Assembly (NCBI RefSeq): GCF_000758585.1
Contig: NZ_CP009281.1
Span: 2,542,001 to 2,606,000 of the forward strand
From: Paenibacillus sp. FSL R5-0345
GTDB lineage: Bacteria; Bacillota; Bacilli; Paenibacillales; Paenibacillaceae
Reading direction: 5' to 3'
Length of the DNA: 64,000 bases
The translations under genes were made by a program, and so were the position numbers. Under the pieces are notes generated by a model. The model worked only from the letters and a program-made list of their open reading frames with translations. It had not been told where the DNA came from and searched no databases. Positions 49,060 through 59,556 of the stretch are shown piece by piece. Numbering within the stretch: the stretch's first letter is position 1; the number at the start of each line of letters is the position of its first letter.

Positions 49060-49881
49060 ATGGATAGCAAAATAATCTTTTGCCAAACGGAAGATACGAT
49101 TATGCTGCCGCTGTATGCTACAACCATTGGATTTTGGGAGCATCAGGCAGAAACCCTACGCCCCACCGGATTTCCAGATTATCAATTGCATCAGATCCAC
49201 GAAGGAAAAGGTGAGCTTGTCATTCAGGAGAAACGATATATTGTGGGCGAAGGGGATGTCTTCTTTTTGTTTCCGAATATTACACATTCGTATGCGCCAA
49301 TCAGCAGTAAGTGGAAGCTGTCATGGATTTCATTCAATGGTAGAGAAGCTGGACAAATGCTGTTGTACGCAGGAATCCGTGAATCAGGACCAGCAAGATT
49401 GAAGGAGGATAGGTGGCTAAATCCTTTAAAGGAAATGCTCCACTTGCCAGATAGTAATGAACTGGAAACGAATCTGGAACGATCCAAACAACTTTATGCG
49501 CTGCTGCTAGATTTAAAAAGAAACCTAGTCTCTCCTCTAAATGAGGCTCTTGAATTGGAGCGAATTAAACCTGTGCTTCATCATATAGAAAGCAATTTAC
49601 ATAGGACGCTCCCATTAAAGGAGCTTGCGGAGGTAATCGCGGTATCGCCACAGTATTTATGCAGGCTTTTTCAAAAAACAATCCATGATCGACCTGTAAC
49701 CTATATCAACAAACAACGTATAAACTTGAGTAAACAACTAATGTTCAATGAACGAGATAAAAAAATGTATGAAATTGCTCAGTTAGTAGGCTTCGAAAAT
49801 GCCAGCTACTTTTGTTTAGTGTTTAAGCGGTTGACTGGAATGAGTCCAGAGCAATTTAAACAGCTGCATGGTTTGGACTAG
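49060..49881 (+). CDS. AraC-family regulator of the beta-galactosidase
   Basis: About 273 residues. N-terminal cupin-type sugar domain (DYQLHQIHEGKGELVIQEK, GDVFFLFPNITHSY) and C-terminal AraC helix-turn-helix pair (LPLKELAEVIAVSPQYLCRLF; IAQLVGFENASYFCLVFKRL). Divergent from lacZ, so it probably activates it on galactoside. The ribosome site before the ATG is weak. Confidence 0.87.
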   Translation: MDSKIIFCQTEDTIMLPLYATTIGFWEHQAETLRPTGFPDYQLHQIHEGKGELVIQEKRYIVGEGDVFFLFPNITHSYAPISSKWKLSWISFNGREAGQMLLYAGIRESGPARLKEDRWLNPLKEMLHLPDSNELETNLERSKQLYALLLDLKRNLVSPLNEALELERIKPVLHHIESNLHRTLPLKELAEVIAVSPQYLCRLFQKTIHDRPVTYINKQRINLSKQLMFNERDKKMYEIAQLVGFENASYFCLVFKRLTGMSPEQFKQLHGLD

Positions 49882-50089
49882 AGCCAATAGAGAATGCCTC
49901 TAAGCCCTATGCTAAACGCTTACTTGTTAGCGTCTAGCACTCCATGATATAGTTTAATTGAGTTCATATGTTGTTTATTTCACGAATTCTATCATTCTTT
50001 TGTATAATTAGTATGTTTACCTGAATTCCATACATAGAACCAAATTCACGATCAGATATCCAGTTGAGCATCAGGAAGGAGTCATCAAT

Positions 50090-50995
50090 TTGAATGAGAA
50101 GTTAAAAGAGGCTTACGAACGTTTGGACTTGCCTGAAGACATTACCCGGGAGGAACTGAATAAAAAGTTTGATTTGCTCTTAAAACGCCGTAAATCAAAT
50201 TCCTCAGAGACTGAGGCTGCAGCCTATGAAGAAGAGTTTCTAGCTTTCAAAACAATCTTAGACGGCTTGGATCAGAAGGAAATTCAGGAGGCAGAGGACA
50301 AGCGGCTAGAGAAATGGGGAGCCTTTTCCGGCATAGCGCGTAAATCAGAGAATTTCTTTAGGCTATACAAAGTCCATACTTTTGTATCTATCATCGTGCT
50401 GTTGGTACTAATCTTTGGAGGCAATGCACTCTATAATCAATATCAAGCTAAAAAATATGAAGCTTCACTCCCGCCAGTGGATGTAACTATCATGTTCCTA
50501 GGAAACTATGAATCCCAAGATCCATCAGGTAAGGATGAAGAGCTTAAACAAGAGATTGTCAATCGTTATCCAGCTTGGAAGCGGGTAAAGACGGAAGTCG
50601 TATACCTTCCCTCAACAGGTGGTGAGGGTGGAGGCGCGTTAGACATGACTTATATCCAGCGCGCGATGGCGATGCTGGCGGCGGATCGTCCGAATATTCT
50701 TATTTTGGATGATGCTACTTTTGATTGGATTGGGCAGCAACAAGGACTTAAGAATCTGGAGCCGTTCGTAAAATCAGCTGGACTACCTTTAGATGATATT
50801 CGTTTGAAACGTATTAAAAATACGGAGAACGGTGAAGAGTGGATCACTGGCGTAGATATTACAGATACGAAGTTTGCTACAGACCTTCCTATTCATTCTC
50901 GGAAGATGATCATAGGGGTGTTTGGAGAAGGTGAAGATAAGAACAAATCAACTGACTTTGTCGAGTTCTTAGTAGGGCAAATGACTGCCAAATAA
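50090..50995 (+). CDS. Membrane protein with a J-like N-terminus and an extracytoplasmic domain
   Basis: About 301 residues. Residues 1-75 are helical and resemble a J-domain layout (KEAYERLDLPEDITREELNKKF) but lack the HPD tripeptide. A membrane helix follows at about 96-112 (VSIIVLLVLIFGGNAL), then about 185 residues outside the cell, with a pattern like a degenerate solute-binding protein (VTIMFLGNYES, ILILDDATFDWIGQQQGL). No function recognised. TTG start with AAGGAG upstream; monocistronic, ended by a hairpin at 51024. Confidence 0.7.
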   Translation: MNEKLKEAYERLDLPEDITREELNKKFDLLLKRRKSNSSETEAAAYEEEFLAFKTILDGLDQKEIQEAEDKRLEKWGAFSGIARKSENFFRLYKVHTFVSIIVLLVLIFGGNALYNQYQAKKYEASLPPVDVTIMFLGNYESQDPSGKDEELKQEIVNRYPAWKRVKTEVVYLPSTGGEGGGALDMTYIQRAMAMLAADRPNILILDDATFDWIGQQQGLKNLEPFVKSAGLPLDDIRLKRIKNTENGEEWITGVDITDTKFATDLPIHSRKMIIGVFGEGEDKNKSTDFVEFLVGQMTAK

Positions 50996-51023
50996 ATAAG
51001 AGTATTAATGGACCTGTGTTATA

Positions 51024-51067
51024 AAAGGCTGATGTTGTATGGATTTTCATACAATATCGGCCTTTTT
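51024..51067 (+). terminator. Terminator of the J-like membrane protein gene
   Basis: Long stem aaaggctgatgttgtatg with catacaatatcggccttt (51024-51041, 51048-51065) with one mismatch, followed by TTTTTG. Confidence 0.85.
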
Positions 51068-51189
51068 GTTATTCATTCAAAGCATCTGAATTGACGAATG
51101 TGAAGTAAACTCACTATAATGATTTATATAGATATGAACTAAGTAATATAAATATAAATTAAATTAATTTGACAAGGAGTGATGAACTA

Positions 51190-53571
51190 ATGAAGACGGA
51201 AGGAACTCTGACAATACATACACAGCAGCGTGGTGCAGCATTAGGTGATTTATTCGGGATCTTCTTCGAGGATTTAAATCATGCGGCAGATGGTGGGCTT
51301 TATGCTGAGCTGGTTCAGAACCGATCTTTTGAATTTGATCCGATTGATCGGGCGGATTATCATGCGTTAATGGCTTGGGAGCCTGTAGGTCGTGGAGGTG
51401 GGAGGGCCGTCATCACGGTGGAGGATAGCAATCCCTTGAATGATCGTAATCCACATTATGTAGCTATTGATATTGTGGCTGAAGGTGACGGCGTTGGGCT
51501 GATGAATCTTGGATTCAATAGTGGCATTCCTGTAAAAGAAGGTGAGAATTATAAGTTCTCGGTGTATGCTCGCCGGGAAACAAGCTTTGATATGCCACTT
51601 ACCATAACCATTGAAAGTATAAATGGCACTATTTATGGTGAAGCGAAAATAGCCGTGAATAACTACGAATGGACTCGATACGAAGCAGTTATTAAGGCTA
51701 ATGCTACGGATACTAGCTCACGTCTTGTAATCGTTACCAAAGGGAGCGGCAAGGTATATCTGGACATGGTTTCTCTGTTTCCAGAGAAGACCTTTATGAA
51801 CAGACCTGGGGGCATGCGTGAAGACATTTCACGATTACTCGCCGATTTAAAGCCTAAATTCATGCGGTTTCCGGGAGGCTGTCTGGTGCATGACGGTTCC
51901 TTGAATCCAGACGACAGAGATTCCATGTACAGATGGAAAAATACAATCGGGGATGTGGCACAAAGGCCGGCAAGGCGGAATAACTGGTCCTATAATCAGA
52001 CGCTTGGGTTAGGTTATTTTGAATATTTTCAGTTCTGTGAGGATATTGGAGCCAAGCCGATTCCCGTTATTCCGGGCGGCTACGATCCACATCATAAACG
52101 TATGGTGCCGCTGGACGAATTAACGCCCTGGGTAGAGGATGCACTGGATTTGATCGAATTTGCAAATGGGGATTTATCAACGGAATGGGGAAGTATACGT
52201 GCGGAGCTTGGTCACCCGGAACCTTTTGGATTAGAGTATATCGGCATCGGCAATGAAGAGGTAGGCGCACCCTTTTTCGAGCGATATCCTTACTTTCATC
52301 AAGCCATTAAAGAGAAATATCCGCAAATCAAGGTCATTAATTCGAGCGGTCCATTCTCAGCAGGTAAGGAATATGATCGGGGCTGGACATCGGCAAAAGA
52401 GAATAAGTCTGATTTTGTAGACGAGCACTATTACTGTACACCAGAATGGTTCCTGGCGAATCATCACCGTTATGATGACTTTAAGGCTGATGAACCGAAA
52501 GTGTTCTTAGGCGAATATGCTTCATGGGGCAATACGTATTACAACGCGCTGGTGGAAGCGGCTTTTATGACGGGGCTTCAGAATAATGCGCATGCGGTTG
52601 GCTTGGCATGTTATGCGCCTATGCTCTGCAATGTGGATTATATCAACTGGAAGCCGGATCTAATCTGGTTTAATAATCATGAGGTGTATGGAACTGCGAA
52701 CTACTATGTTCAAAAGCTATTCATGAACCATCAAGGAGATCAGCTACTCGAGATAGAAGCGAACGACTTCACAGCACCCGAGGAACGTACAGTTGAAGCG
52801 ATCACTGGGGCGATTAGCTTGGGCGTGGATGCATCCGCTGCCCGGTTCTCCGAGATCACTTTGGTTAACAATGTTACTGGAGAAGTGAAGTCGTATTCTG
52901 ATCTGTCAGAAGAGATATCAAATCTCCCGGACCCTGCTCAGAACGGAACGACCAAACGAATATTAGACCTTGGTGAGGCTGGGTGGGATAGCTATACCTT
53001 GAATATCAAGGCTACTAGAACTGCAGGGAATAAAGGGTTTGTGTTCTATTTTGGCAAAGCGGATGATCAGAATCATTTGTATTGGGAACTAGGCGGCTGG
53101 CAGAATCAGGATTCCATAGTGGCTTCTATCATTAACGGGAGAAACTCAGTTCTGACGCATTCGATGTTTTCGGTTGAAACAGACGTAGAATACGATCTGA
53201 AGCTAGAAGTATCAGGCAGACATATTCGTACTTACATTAACGGAGAGCTAATCAATGAAACAGAGGACAAACCTCCGGTCATCGAACCGCTGTATTATAC
53301 AGCAAGTGTGGAGGATGCCACAGGGGATATCATTCTTAAGACAGTGAACGTACAAGAGAACAGCGTTTCTGCTGACATTGTATTTGAAGGGCTGGCAACA
53401 AAGGACTTGTCCGTCGAGGTGTATGAACTGTCGGGCTACCAGCTTGAGGACGAAAATAACTTCGAGAATAAGGAGCTTGTCTCCCCTAAGCAATCTATTT
53501 TCACAACAGTGGGAAGCACCTTTTCTTATGAGTTTCCAAAGCAATCCGTAACGATTTTTAGAATAAAATAA
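51190..53571 (+). CDS. GH51 alpha-L-arabinofuranosidase, multidomain type
   Basis: About 793 residues. Starts with the GH51 beta/TIM entry GIFFEDLNHAADGGLYAEL, then an inserted CBM4/9-like beta domain (about residues 70-200), the barrel with YIGIGNEEVG (acid/base Glu 356) and FLGEYASWG (nucleophile Glu 442), and a long C-terminal beta region including a concanavalin-like portion. It removes arabinofuranosyl side chains; no signal peptide. ATG 51190 has AAGGAG 10 nt upstream; TTG 51169 is rejected. It is convergent with the second, single-domain GH51. Confidence 0.9.
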   Translation: MKTEGTLTIHTQQRGAALGDLFGIFFEDLNHAADGGLYAELVQNRSFEFDPIDRADYHALMAWEPVGRGGGRAVITVEDSNPLNDRNPHYVAIDIVAEGDGVGLMNLGFNSGIPVKEGENYKFSVYARRETSFDMPLTITIESINGTIYGEAKIAVNNYEWTRYEAVIKANATDTSSRLVIVTKGSGKVYLDMVSLFPEKTFMNRPGGMREDISRLLADLKPKFMRFPGGCLVHDGSLNPDDRDSMYRWKNTIGDVAQRPARRNNWSYNQTLGLGYFEYFQFCEDIGAKPIPVIPGGYDPHHKRMVPLDELTPWVEDALDLIEFANGDLSTEWGSIRAELGHPEPFGLEYIGIGNEEVGAPFFERYPYFHQAIKEKYPQIKVINSSGPFSAGKEYDRGWTSAKENKSDFVDEHYYCTPEWFLANHHRYDDFKADEPKVFLGEYASWGNTYYNALVEAAFMTGLQNNAHAVGLACYAPMLCNVDYINWKPDLIWFNNHEVYGTANYYVQKLFMNHQGDQLLEIEANDFTAPEERTVEAITGAISLGVDASAARFSEITLVNNVTGEVKSYSDLSEEISNLPDPAQNGTTKRILDLGEAGWDSYTLNIKATRTAGNKGFVFYFGKADDQNHLYWELGGWQNQDSIVASIINGRNSVLTHSMFSVETDVEYDLKLEVSGRHIRTYINGELINETEDKPPVIEPLYYTASVEDATGDIILKTVNVQENSVSADIVFEGLATKDLSVEVYELSGYQLEDENNFENKELVSPKQSIFTTVGSTFSYEFPKQSVTIFRIK

Positions 53572-53577
53572 AACTAC

Positions 53578-53624
53578 AAACGCCCCTCTGAATCTTTAGT
53601 GTTACATAGATTCAAGGGGCGTTT
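53578..53624. terminator. Bidirectional terminator between the two GH51 genes
   Basis: Arms aaacgcccct (53578-53587) and aggggcgttt (53615-53624) plus an inner tgaatct / agattca stem. Serves both convergent genes. Confidence 0.75.
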
Positions 53625-53636
53625 ATGTGCGCTTAT

Positions 53637-55157
<1,521 letters not shown>

Positions 55158-55173
55158 TTAAGTAGAATTAATA

Positions 55174-55190
55174 TTATCATTAACTGATAA
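55174..55190. promoter_or_regulatory. Inverted repeat, probable ArsR-type operator
   Basis: TTATCA-TTAAC-TGATAA, a perfect 6-bp inverted repeat between GH51 (starting 55142, minus) and the ArsR-like gene (starting 55292). A weaker ATAAA-gcga-TTTAT repeat overlaps its right end. Confidence 0.45.
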
Positions 55191-55291
55191 AGCGATTTAT
55201 GATTACATAGTACTTAGAATAAGATATGATAAGCAATCAAATAATTTAGGATTCGTAAAAATACTAATTCAAAGGCATAGGGGATAACGGA

Positions 55292-56194
55292 ATGCACTTA
55301 ACTACAGATACTGAATCGCTTCGGGTCTACGAAGCACTAGCAAGTGAAGTCAGGCTAAGGATAATCGAACTACTGGACCGCAAAGAAATGCATATTAAAG
55401 AGCTGGCAGCCGAACTCTATCTAAGCAGTGCGATAGTTAGCACCCATGTTGCCAAGCTGCAAAAAGCAGGTCTGATTAGCTCTAAAATGAGACGTGTGGA
55501 TGGAGGGACATATAAGTACTGTTCATTGTCTACCAACTACCTGCAGATTAAATTATCAGGTTCTCGGGGAATCGCTAGAAAGGTTGTTGAGGTTTCGATT
55601 CCTGTAGGACAGTATACTGATGTTCAGGCATCACCTACTTGCGGAATTGCAACTACAGACAAGTTAATCGGATATTATGATGATCCACGTTATTTCCTGG
55701 ACCCAGAGCGAGTGAACGCTGGTATTTTATGGTTTGCTAAAGGGTATATCGAATATAAGGTTCCTAATTATCTGTTTAAGGATCAGGTCGTGCAGGAGAT
55801 AGAAATTTCTATGGAGATCGGTTCTGAGGCTCCGCATGTAAATGAGAAATGGCCTTCGGATATTGCTTTTTCTATGAATGGACGGGATTTAGGGAAATGG
55901 ACAAGTCCAGGAGATTTCGGCCTAACTAGAGGACGATTAACCCCTCCTTGGTGGAATTCAGATGTTAACCAATATGGTTTGCTGAAGGTGCTGCGGATTA
56001 ATGCAGGTGGAACATTTATAGATGGGCAGCAAATATCAGCGGTGACACTTGATGATGTACTTGTAGAACAGGACCAGTGGACATTTCGTTTAAGTGCAGA
56101 GGATAGCGGACGTAGAAGAGGTGGATTAACATTATTCGGACGTGGATTTGGGAACTATGAGCAAGATATGGTGTTCAGAGTCTATTATGAATAA
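55292..56194 (+). CDS. ArsR-type regulator with a large C-terminal domain
   Basis: About 300 residues. Residues about 10-85 form a winged helix of the ArsR type (LASEVRLRIIELLDRKEMHI, KELAAELYLSSAIVSTHVAKL). The remaining 200 residues are not the usual ArsR metal domain: no cysteine metal motif is seen, and the beta-rich pattern (WFAKGYIEYKVPNYLF, FGRGFGNYEQDMVFRVYYE) suggests a ligand domain. Divergent from GH51, so an arabinose-related ligand is plausible (inference). Confidence 0.75.
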   Translation: MHLTTDTESLRVYEALASEVRLRIIELLDRKEMHIKELAAELYLSSAIVSTHVAKLQKAGLISSKMRRVDGGTYKYCSLSTNYLQIKLSGSRGIARKVVEVSIPVGQYTDVQASPTCGIATTDKLIGYYDDPRYFLDPERVNAGILWFAKGYIEYKVPNYLFKDQVVQEIEISMEIGSEAPHVNEKWPSDIAFSMNGRDLGKWTSPGDFGLTRGRLTPPWWNSDVNQYGLLKVLRINAGGTFIDGQQISAVTLDDVLVEQDQWTFRLSAEDSGRRRGGLTLFGRGFGNYEQDMVFRVYYE

Positions 56195-56235
56195 TTCGAA
56201 ATAGAAAAATAAAAAAAATAAAAAAACATATTGTA

Positions 56236-56251
56236 ATGAAAACGTTTTTAT
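56236..56251. promoter_or_regulatory. LacI-family operator 1
   Basis: ATGAAAACGTTTTTAT, 15 of 16 bases identical to operators 2 and 3; upstream of the LacI gene. It also resembles a cre site. Confidence 0.65.
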
Positions 56252-56265
56252 GTTAATTTAAATCT

Positions 56266-56281
56266 ATAAAAACGTTTTTAT
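56266..56281. promoter_or_regulatory. LacI-family operator 2
   Basis: ATAAAAACGTTTTTAT, a perfect 16-bp palindrome with the central CG typical of LacI operators, 23 bp before the LacI start; with operator 1 it gives a pair spaced by three helical turns. Confidence 0.75.
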
Positions 56282-56304
56282 TCGTAAAGGAAGATTGAAT
56301 CATT

Positions 56305-57315
56305 ATGGAAAAGGTAACTATTAAAGATGTTGCCAGAGAGGCAGGAGTCTCCATTTCTACGGTCTCTAACGCATTAAATGACGTAGATGTATTAAACCCG
56401 GAGACGAAATCACATGTTCTTAAGGTCGCGAAGCAATTAAATTATGTTCCGAACCTAAATGGCAAGCTCCTAAGGAACGGAAAAACTAAAATGCTAGGTT
56501 TTTTTACGACGAGTGTATCGGGTCCATACTTCTATAAGCTGGTGGAGTCCATGTCTCGTGAATGTGATCGGTTAGGTTATGGGCTAAATGTATTTGTTAC
56601 AAAGGATAAACAAGTCATTATGAGCAATATTCTAGGCCGGCGTGTAGATGGTGTCATTATCTACGAAGAGATGAGAATTGATGAAGAAGAAATAGCTGCA
56701 ATGGTGAAAGATAAGATCAAAGCAGTGTTTCTGGATCGACCGCTTAAGAATGATACGATGGGAAGCGTGATCTTCGATTCCTTTGAAGCGGGGTACGAAG
56801 CAACCAAATATTTAATCAGTCTGGGACATAAGAAAATTGCTTACATATCTGGTGTGGATGAGATGTATGACAGTGTTCAGCGGAAAGAAGGATACTTGGC
56901 CGCCTTGCGGCAATATCAGCTTCCAACGAACGAAGAGTATATTATACAAGGATATTTTGAAGAAGAGAGCACCTATAACGCTATCAAGTCTTTAGTTCAC
57001 TTGAGTCCTGATAAAATACCGGATGCTTTTCTAGCAGGGAATGATTTGAGCGCTATTGGATGTATTCAAGCTTTGAAATCGCATGGATACGAAGTCCCGT
57101 TAGAGATAAGCGTTATGGGATTTGATGACATTGATATTGCACAGTATTTCTCACCGCCATTAACTACAGTAAGAAATCAAATTGCCAGACAAGGTATTCT
57201 ATCCGTTAATCACCTGGTTCGCATGATTCAGAAGAAGGAACAAGGCGAAATGATGAAATTGACAGGCGAATTGATTGTACGTGGTTCTACTCAAGTAAAG
57301 ATTGATCGGTACTAA
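56305..57315 (+). CDS. LacI-family regulator
   Basis: About 336 residues. Helix-turn-helix and hinge: VTIKDVAREAGVSISTVSNAL, then NYVPNLNGKLLRNGKT. The effector domain is a type I periplasmic-binding fold (MLGFFTTSVSGPYFYKLVES, ISVMGFDDIDIAQYFSPPLTT). Two operators sit directly upstream (autoregulation) and an identical third lies before the next transporter gene, so it is the local repressor of the 57551-62629 sugar operon. Confidence 0.92.
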   Translation: MEKVTIKDVAREAGVSISTVSNALNDVDVLNPETKSHVLKVAKQLNYVPNLNGKLLRNGKTKMLGFFTTSVSGPYFYKLVESMSRECDRLGYGLNVFVTKDKQVIMSNILGRRVDGVIIYEEMRIDEEEIAAMVKDKIKAVFLDRPLKNDTMGSVIFDSFEAGYEATKYLISLGHKKIAYISGVDEMYDSVQRKEGYLAALRQYQLPTNEEYIIQGYFEEESTYNAIKSLVHLSPDKIPDAFLAGNDLSAIGCIQALKSHGYEVPLEISVMGFDDIDIAQYFSPPLTTVRNQIARQGILSVNHLVRMIQKKEQGEMMKLTGELIVRGSTQVKIDRY

Positions 57316-57472
57316 TGCTTTCAAGAAGGGCAACAAGAGGGTATCCGATCTTTTTTTAAATATAAGAAAGTATAAGTTTGCACCTATACTTTATATCTTA
57401 TATTTCTCGCTTAAACGCATATCGTCATGATAAAGACGCTCAAGGCGTTTATGCTTGATAATTTTGTTGCTT

Positions 57473-57487
57473 TTAGGAGGTTTTTTT
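57473..57487 (+). repeat. Orphan ribosome-site repeat, copy 1
   Basis: TTAGGAGGTTTTTTT, with no start codon at usable distance. The same 15 bases recur at 59441-59455. A stem-loop (about 57409-57452) precedes it and operator 3 follows it. Confidence 0.45.
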
Positions 57488-57496
57488 TTCGAAGAA

Positions 57497-57512
57497 ATAA
57501 AAACGTTTTTAT
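57497..57512. promoter_or_regulatory. LacI-family operator 3
   Basis: ATAAAAACGTTTTTAT, identical to operator 2, 38 bp upstream of the first permease start. Confidence 0.75.
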
Positions 57513-57550
57513 TGTTTTGGGGATCATGATTTGGAGGGGAGAAGAAAAAC

Positions 57551-58534
57551 GTGGATAAATTAGCCGTAGTGCCAGTGAACGGGAAGAATCCAATGAGTAG
57601 TAAGAAACCTATGGGACAGAGGGTCAAAGAATTTGTGATTGATTATAAGAGACAATGGGAAATCCAGTCCATGATCATTCCAGGAATTATTTTTATGATT
57701 ATTTTTTGTTTCATTCCTATTTACGGATTGACGATTGCTTTTAAGAGTTACACCGTAATTGATACGCTCGATTCTGCACCATGGGTTGGGCTTGATAATT
57801 TCAGAATTATATTATCAGACAAATATTTTTGGGATGCTGTAGTAAATACCTTGGGGATCAGCTTTCTGAAATTAGCCATAGGTTTTATTATTCCTATTAT
57901 TCTATCCGTTATGATTTACGAGTTGAGCGCTGGACGCTTTAAGAAATTAGTACAAACGATCTCTTATTTACCCCACTTTTTGTCATGGATCGTTCTGGGC
58001 GGGATGTTGATTGCTTGGTTCTCTTCATCCGGAATGATTAATGAAATCCTGCTCAATTTAGCAATCATTTCGAAACCGGTAAATATTTTACTCGATGCGA
58101 ACAAGTATTGGTGGATTGCAACGTTATCGGATATTTGGAAAGAGGCGGGTTGGGGAACGATTTTATACCTAGCCATCATGTCGAAAATTGATCCTACCTA
58201 TTATGAAGCTGCCAAAATAGATGGGGCCAGTCGTATGAGACAAATTTGGAATATTACCCTCCCTAACATGAAGCCGATTATCAGTTTAAACCTTATTCTG
58301 ACTGTAAGCGGTTTATTAGGATCGAATCTAGATCAAACCTTGGTCTTGATGAATTCTCAGAACCGTGAAAAAGCAGAAGTAATTAATTCTTATGTGTATC
58401 GAATGGGTATGACGCAAGGTGACTTCTCTTATGCAACCGCTGTTGGTTTAGGTGTCTCCATCGTATCAGTGATCCTATTGATTAGTGCCAACAAAGTATC
58501 TAGCAAATTAAATGATAATCAATCAGTTCTGTAA
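57551..58534 (+). CDS. LplB-type sugar ABC permease (second system)
   Basis: About 327 residues, six membrane helices, first at MIIPGIIFMIIFCFIPIYG, EAA loop EAAKIDGASRMRQI. Starts at GTG behind GGAGGGGAG. It pairs with the next permease; an operator of the adjacent LacI protein lies just before it. No ATPase is adjacent. Confidence 0.9.
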   Translation: MDKLAVVPVNGKNPMSSKKPMGQRVKEFVIDYKRQWEIQSMIIPGIIFMIIFCFIPIYGLTIAFKSYTVIDTLDSAPWVGLDNFRIILSDKYFWDAVVNTLGISFLKLAIGFIIPIILSVMIYELSAGRFKKLVQTISYLPHFLSWIVLGGMLIAWFSSSGMINEILLNLAIISKPVNILLDANKYWWIATLSDIWKEAGWGTILYLAIMSKIDPTYYEAAKIDGASRMRQIWNITLPNMKPIISLNLILTVSGLLGSNLDQTLVLMNSQNREKAEVINSYVYRMGMTQGDFSYATAVGLGVSIVSVILLISANKVSSKLNDNQSVL

Positions 58535-58548
58535 AAGGAGGCATTTCT

Positions 58549-59436
58549 GTGAATCGGACGGTAGCTAAAGAAGATCTCGACAGTCGAATCTTTAATACCA
58601 TAAACATTATCTTGCTCTGTATTTGTACTGTAATTATCGTTGTTCCTTTATGGAATGTGGTCATATCATCCTTAAGTTCAGGGAAGGCTCTCGCGGAAGG
58701 CGGATTTATATTTTGGTCTCCTGAGTTCTCCTTAGAAAATTATCGGGCTGTATTTAAAGACGAGACGATTGGTCTAGCATTCCTGGTCTCGATTGCCAAA
58801 ACGTTCATCGGTGTCATTACCCACGTATTCTTTTGCGCGATGATCGGTTATGGGTTGAGTAAAAAATACATACGTGGCCGCAAGCTGTACGTTGCCATGG
58901 GTGTTGTCACCATGTTCTTCTCGGGTGGTATGATCCCTACGTATTTATTGATTAAGTCACTTGGTCTATTGAACAGCTTTTGGGTTTATATTATCCCGGC
59001 CTTATTCAGTTATTATGATGTGGTTATTCTAATGAACTTCTTTAGAAACGTTCCGGATTCACTTGAAGAGTCAGCCAAAATCGATGGTGCAGGTGACTGG
59101 CGTATTTTCCTAAAGATATTTATCCCTCTTTCTATGCCGGCTATGGCTACTATTGCGTTATTTAACGGGGTTGGGCAATGGAATGACTTTATGACCACCA
59201 AATTATACATTACCGATCAAGCACTCTATCCGCTGCAGATGAAGCTCTATGAAATCATCGTTCAGTCTCAAACGCAATCCATGCAAAATGTCGGTGGATC
59301 TGCCATTATCGAAACTACGACTAAAGGGGTTCAACTAGCAACAATTGTCATTACAACTTTGCCGATTGTTGTGATGTATCCAATATTACAAAGGTACTTT
59401 ATTTCAGGAATGATGATGGGGGCGGTTAAAGAATAG
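58549..59436 (+). CDS. LplC-type sugar ABC permease (second system)
   Basis: About 295 residues, six helices, EAA-type loop EESAKIDGAGDWRIFLK, ending YFISGMMMGAVKE as in the family. GTG start with AAAGGAGG 7 nt upstream, 14 bp after the previous gene, so the two are cotranscribed. Confidence 0.9.
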   Translation: MNRTVAKEDLDSRIFNTINIILLCICTVIIVVPLWNVVISSLSSGKALAEGGFIFWSPEFSLENYRAVFKDETIGLAFLVSIAKTFIGVITHVFFCAMIGYGLSKKYIRGRKLYVAMGVVTMFFSGGMIPTYLLIKSLGLLNSFWVYIIPALFSYYDVVILMNFFRNVPDSLEESAKIDGAGDWRIFLKIFIPLSMPAMATIALFNGVGQWNDFMTTKLYITDQALYPLQMKLYEIIVQSQTQSMQNVGGSAIIETTTKGVQLATIVITTLPIVVMYPILQRYFISGMMMGAVKE

Positions 59437-59440
59437 AAAG

Positions 59441-59455
59441 TTAGGAGGTTTTTTT
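59441..59455 (+). repeat. Orphan ribosome-site repeat, copy 2
   Basis: TTAGGAGGTTTTTTT, identical to copy 1, located after the second permease and before a stem-loop (59488-59497 pairing with 59513-59522). No start codon follows in range; the nearest ATG would give only 10 codons. Confidence 0.45.
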
Positions 59456-59487
59456 ATAGCAAACACTTATGTGCGAAGTGATCCATC

Positions 59488-59522
59488 GGAAGTGTAGCTA
59501 GCACAATTAGATCTACACTTCC
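59488..59522 (+). other. Intercistronic stem-loop before the binding-protein gene
   Basis: Perfect 10-bp stem ggaagtgtag / ctacacttcc with a 15-nt loop and no T run, so not a clear terminator. Such structures often protect the 5-prime end of highly expressed binding-protein mRNA. Confidence 0.5.
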
Positions 59523-59556
59523 TGTACTTACAAAACTTTTTAGGGGGAAACAAGAA

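Noticed and set aside
49907..49938. Inverted repeat and cre-like sequence after the AraC gene
   Set aside because: One mismatch to cre and no clear target; the hairpin lacks a T run.
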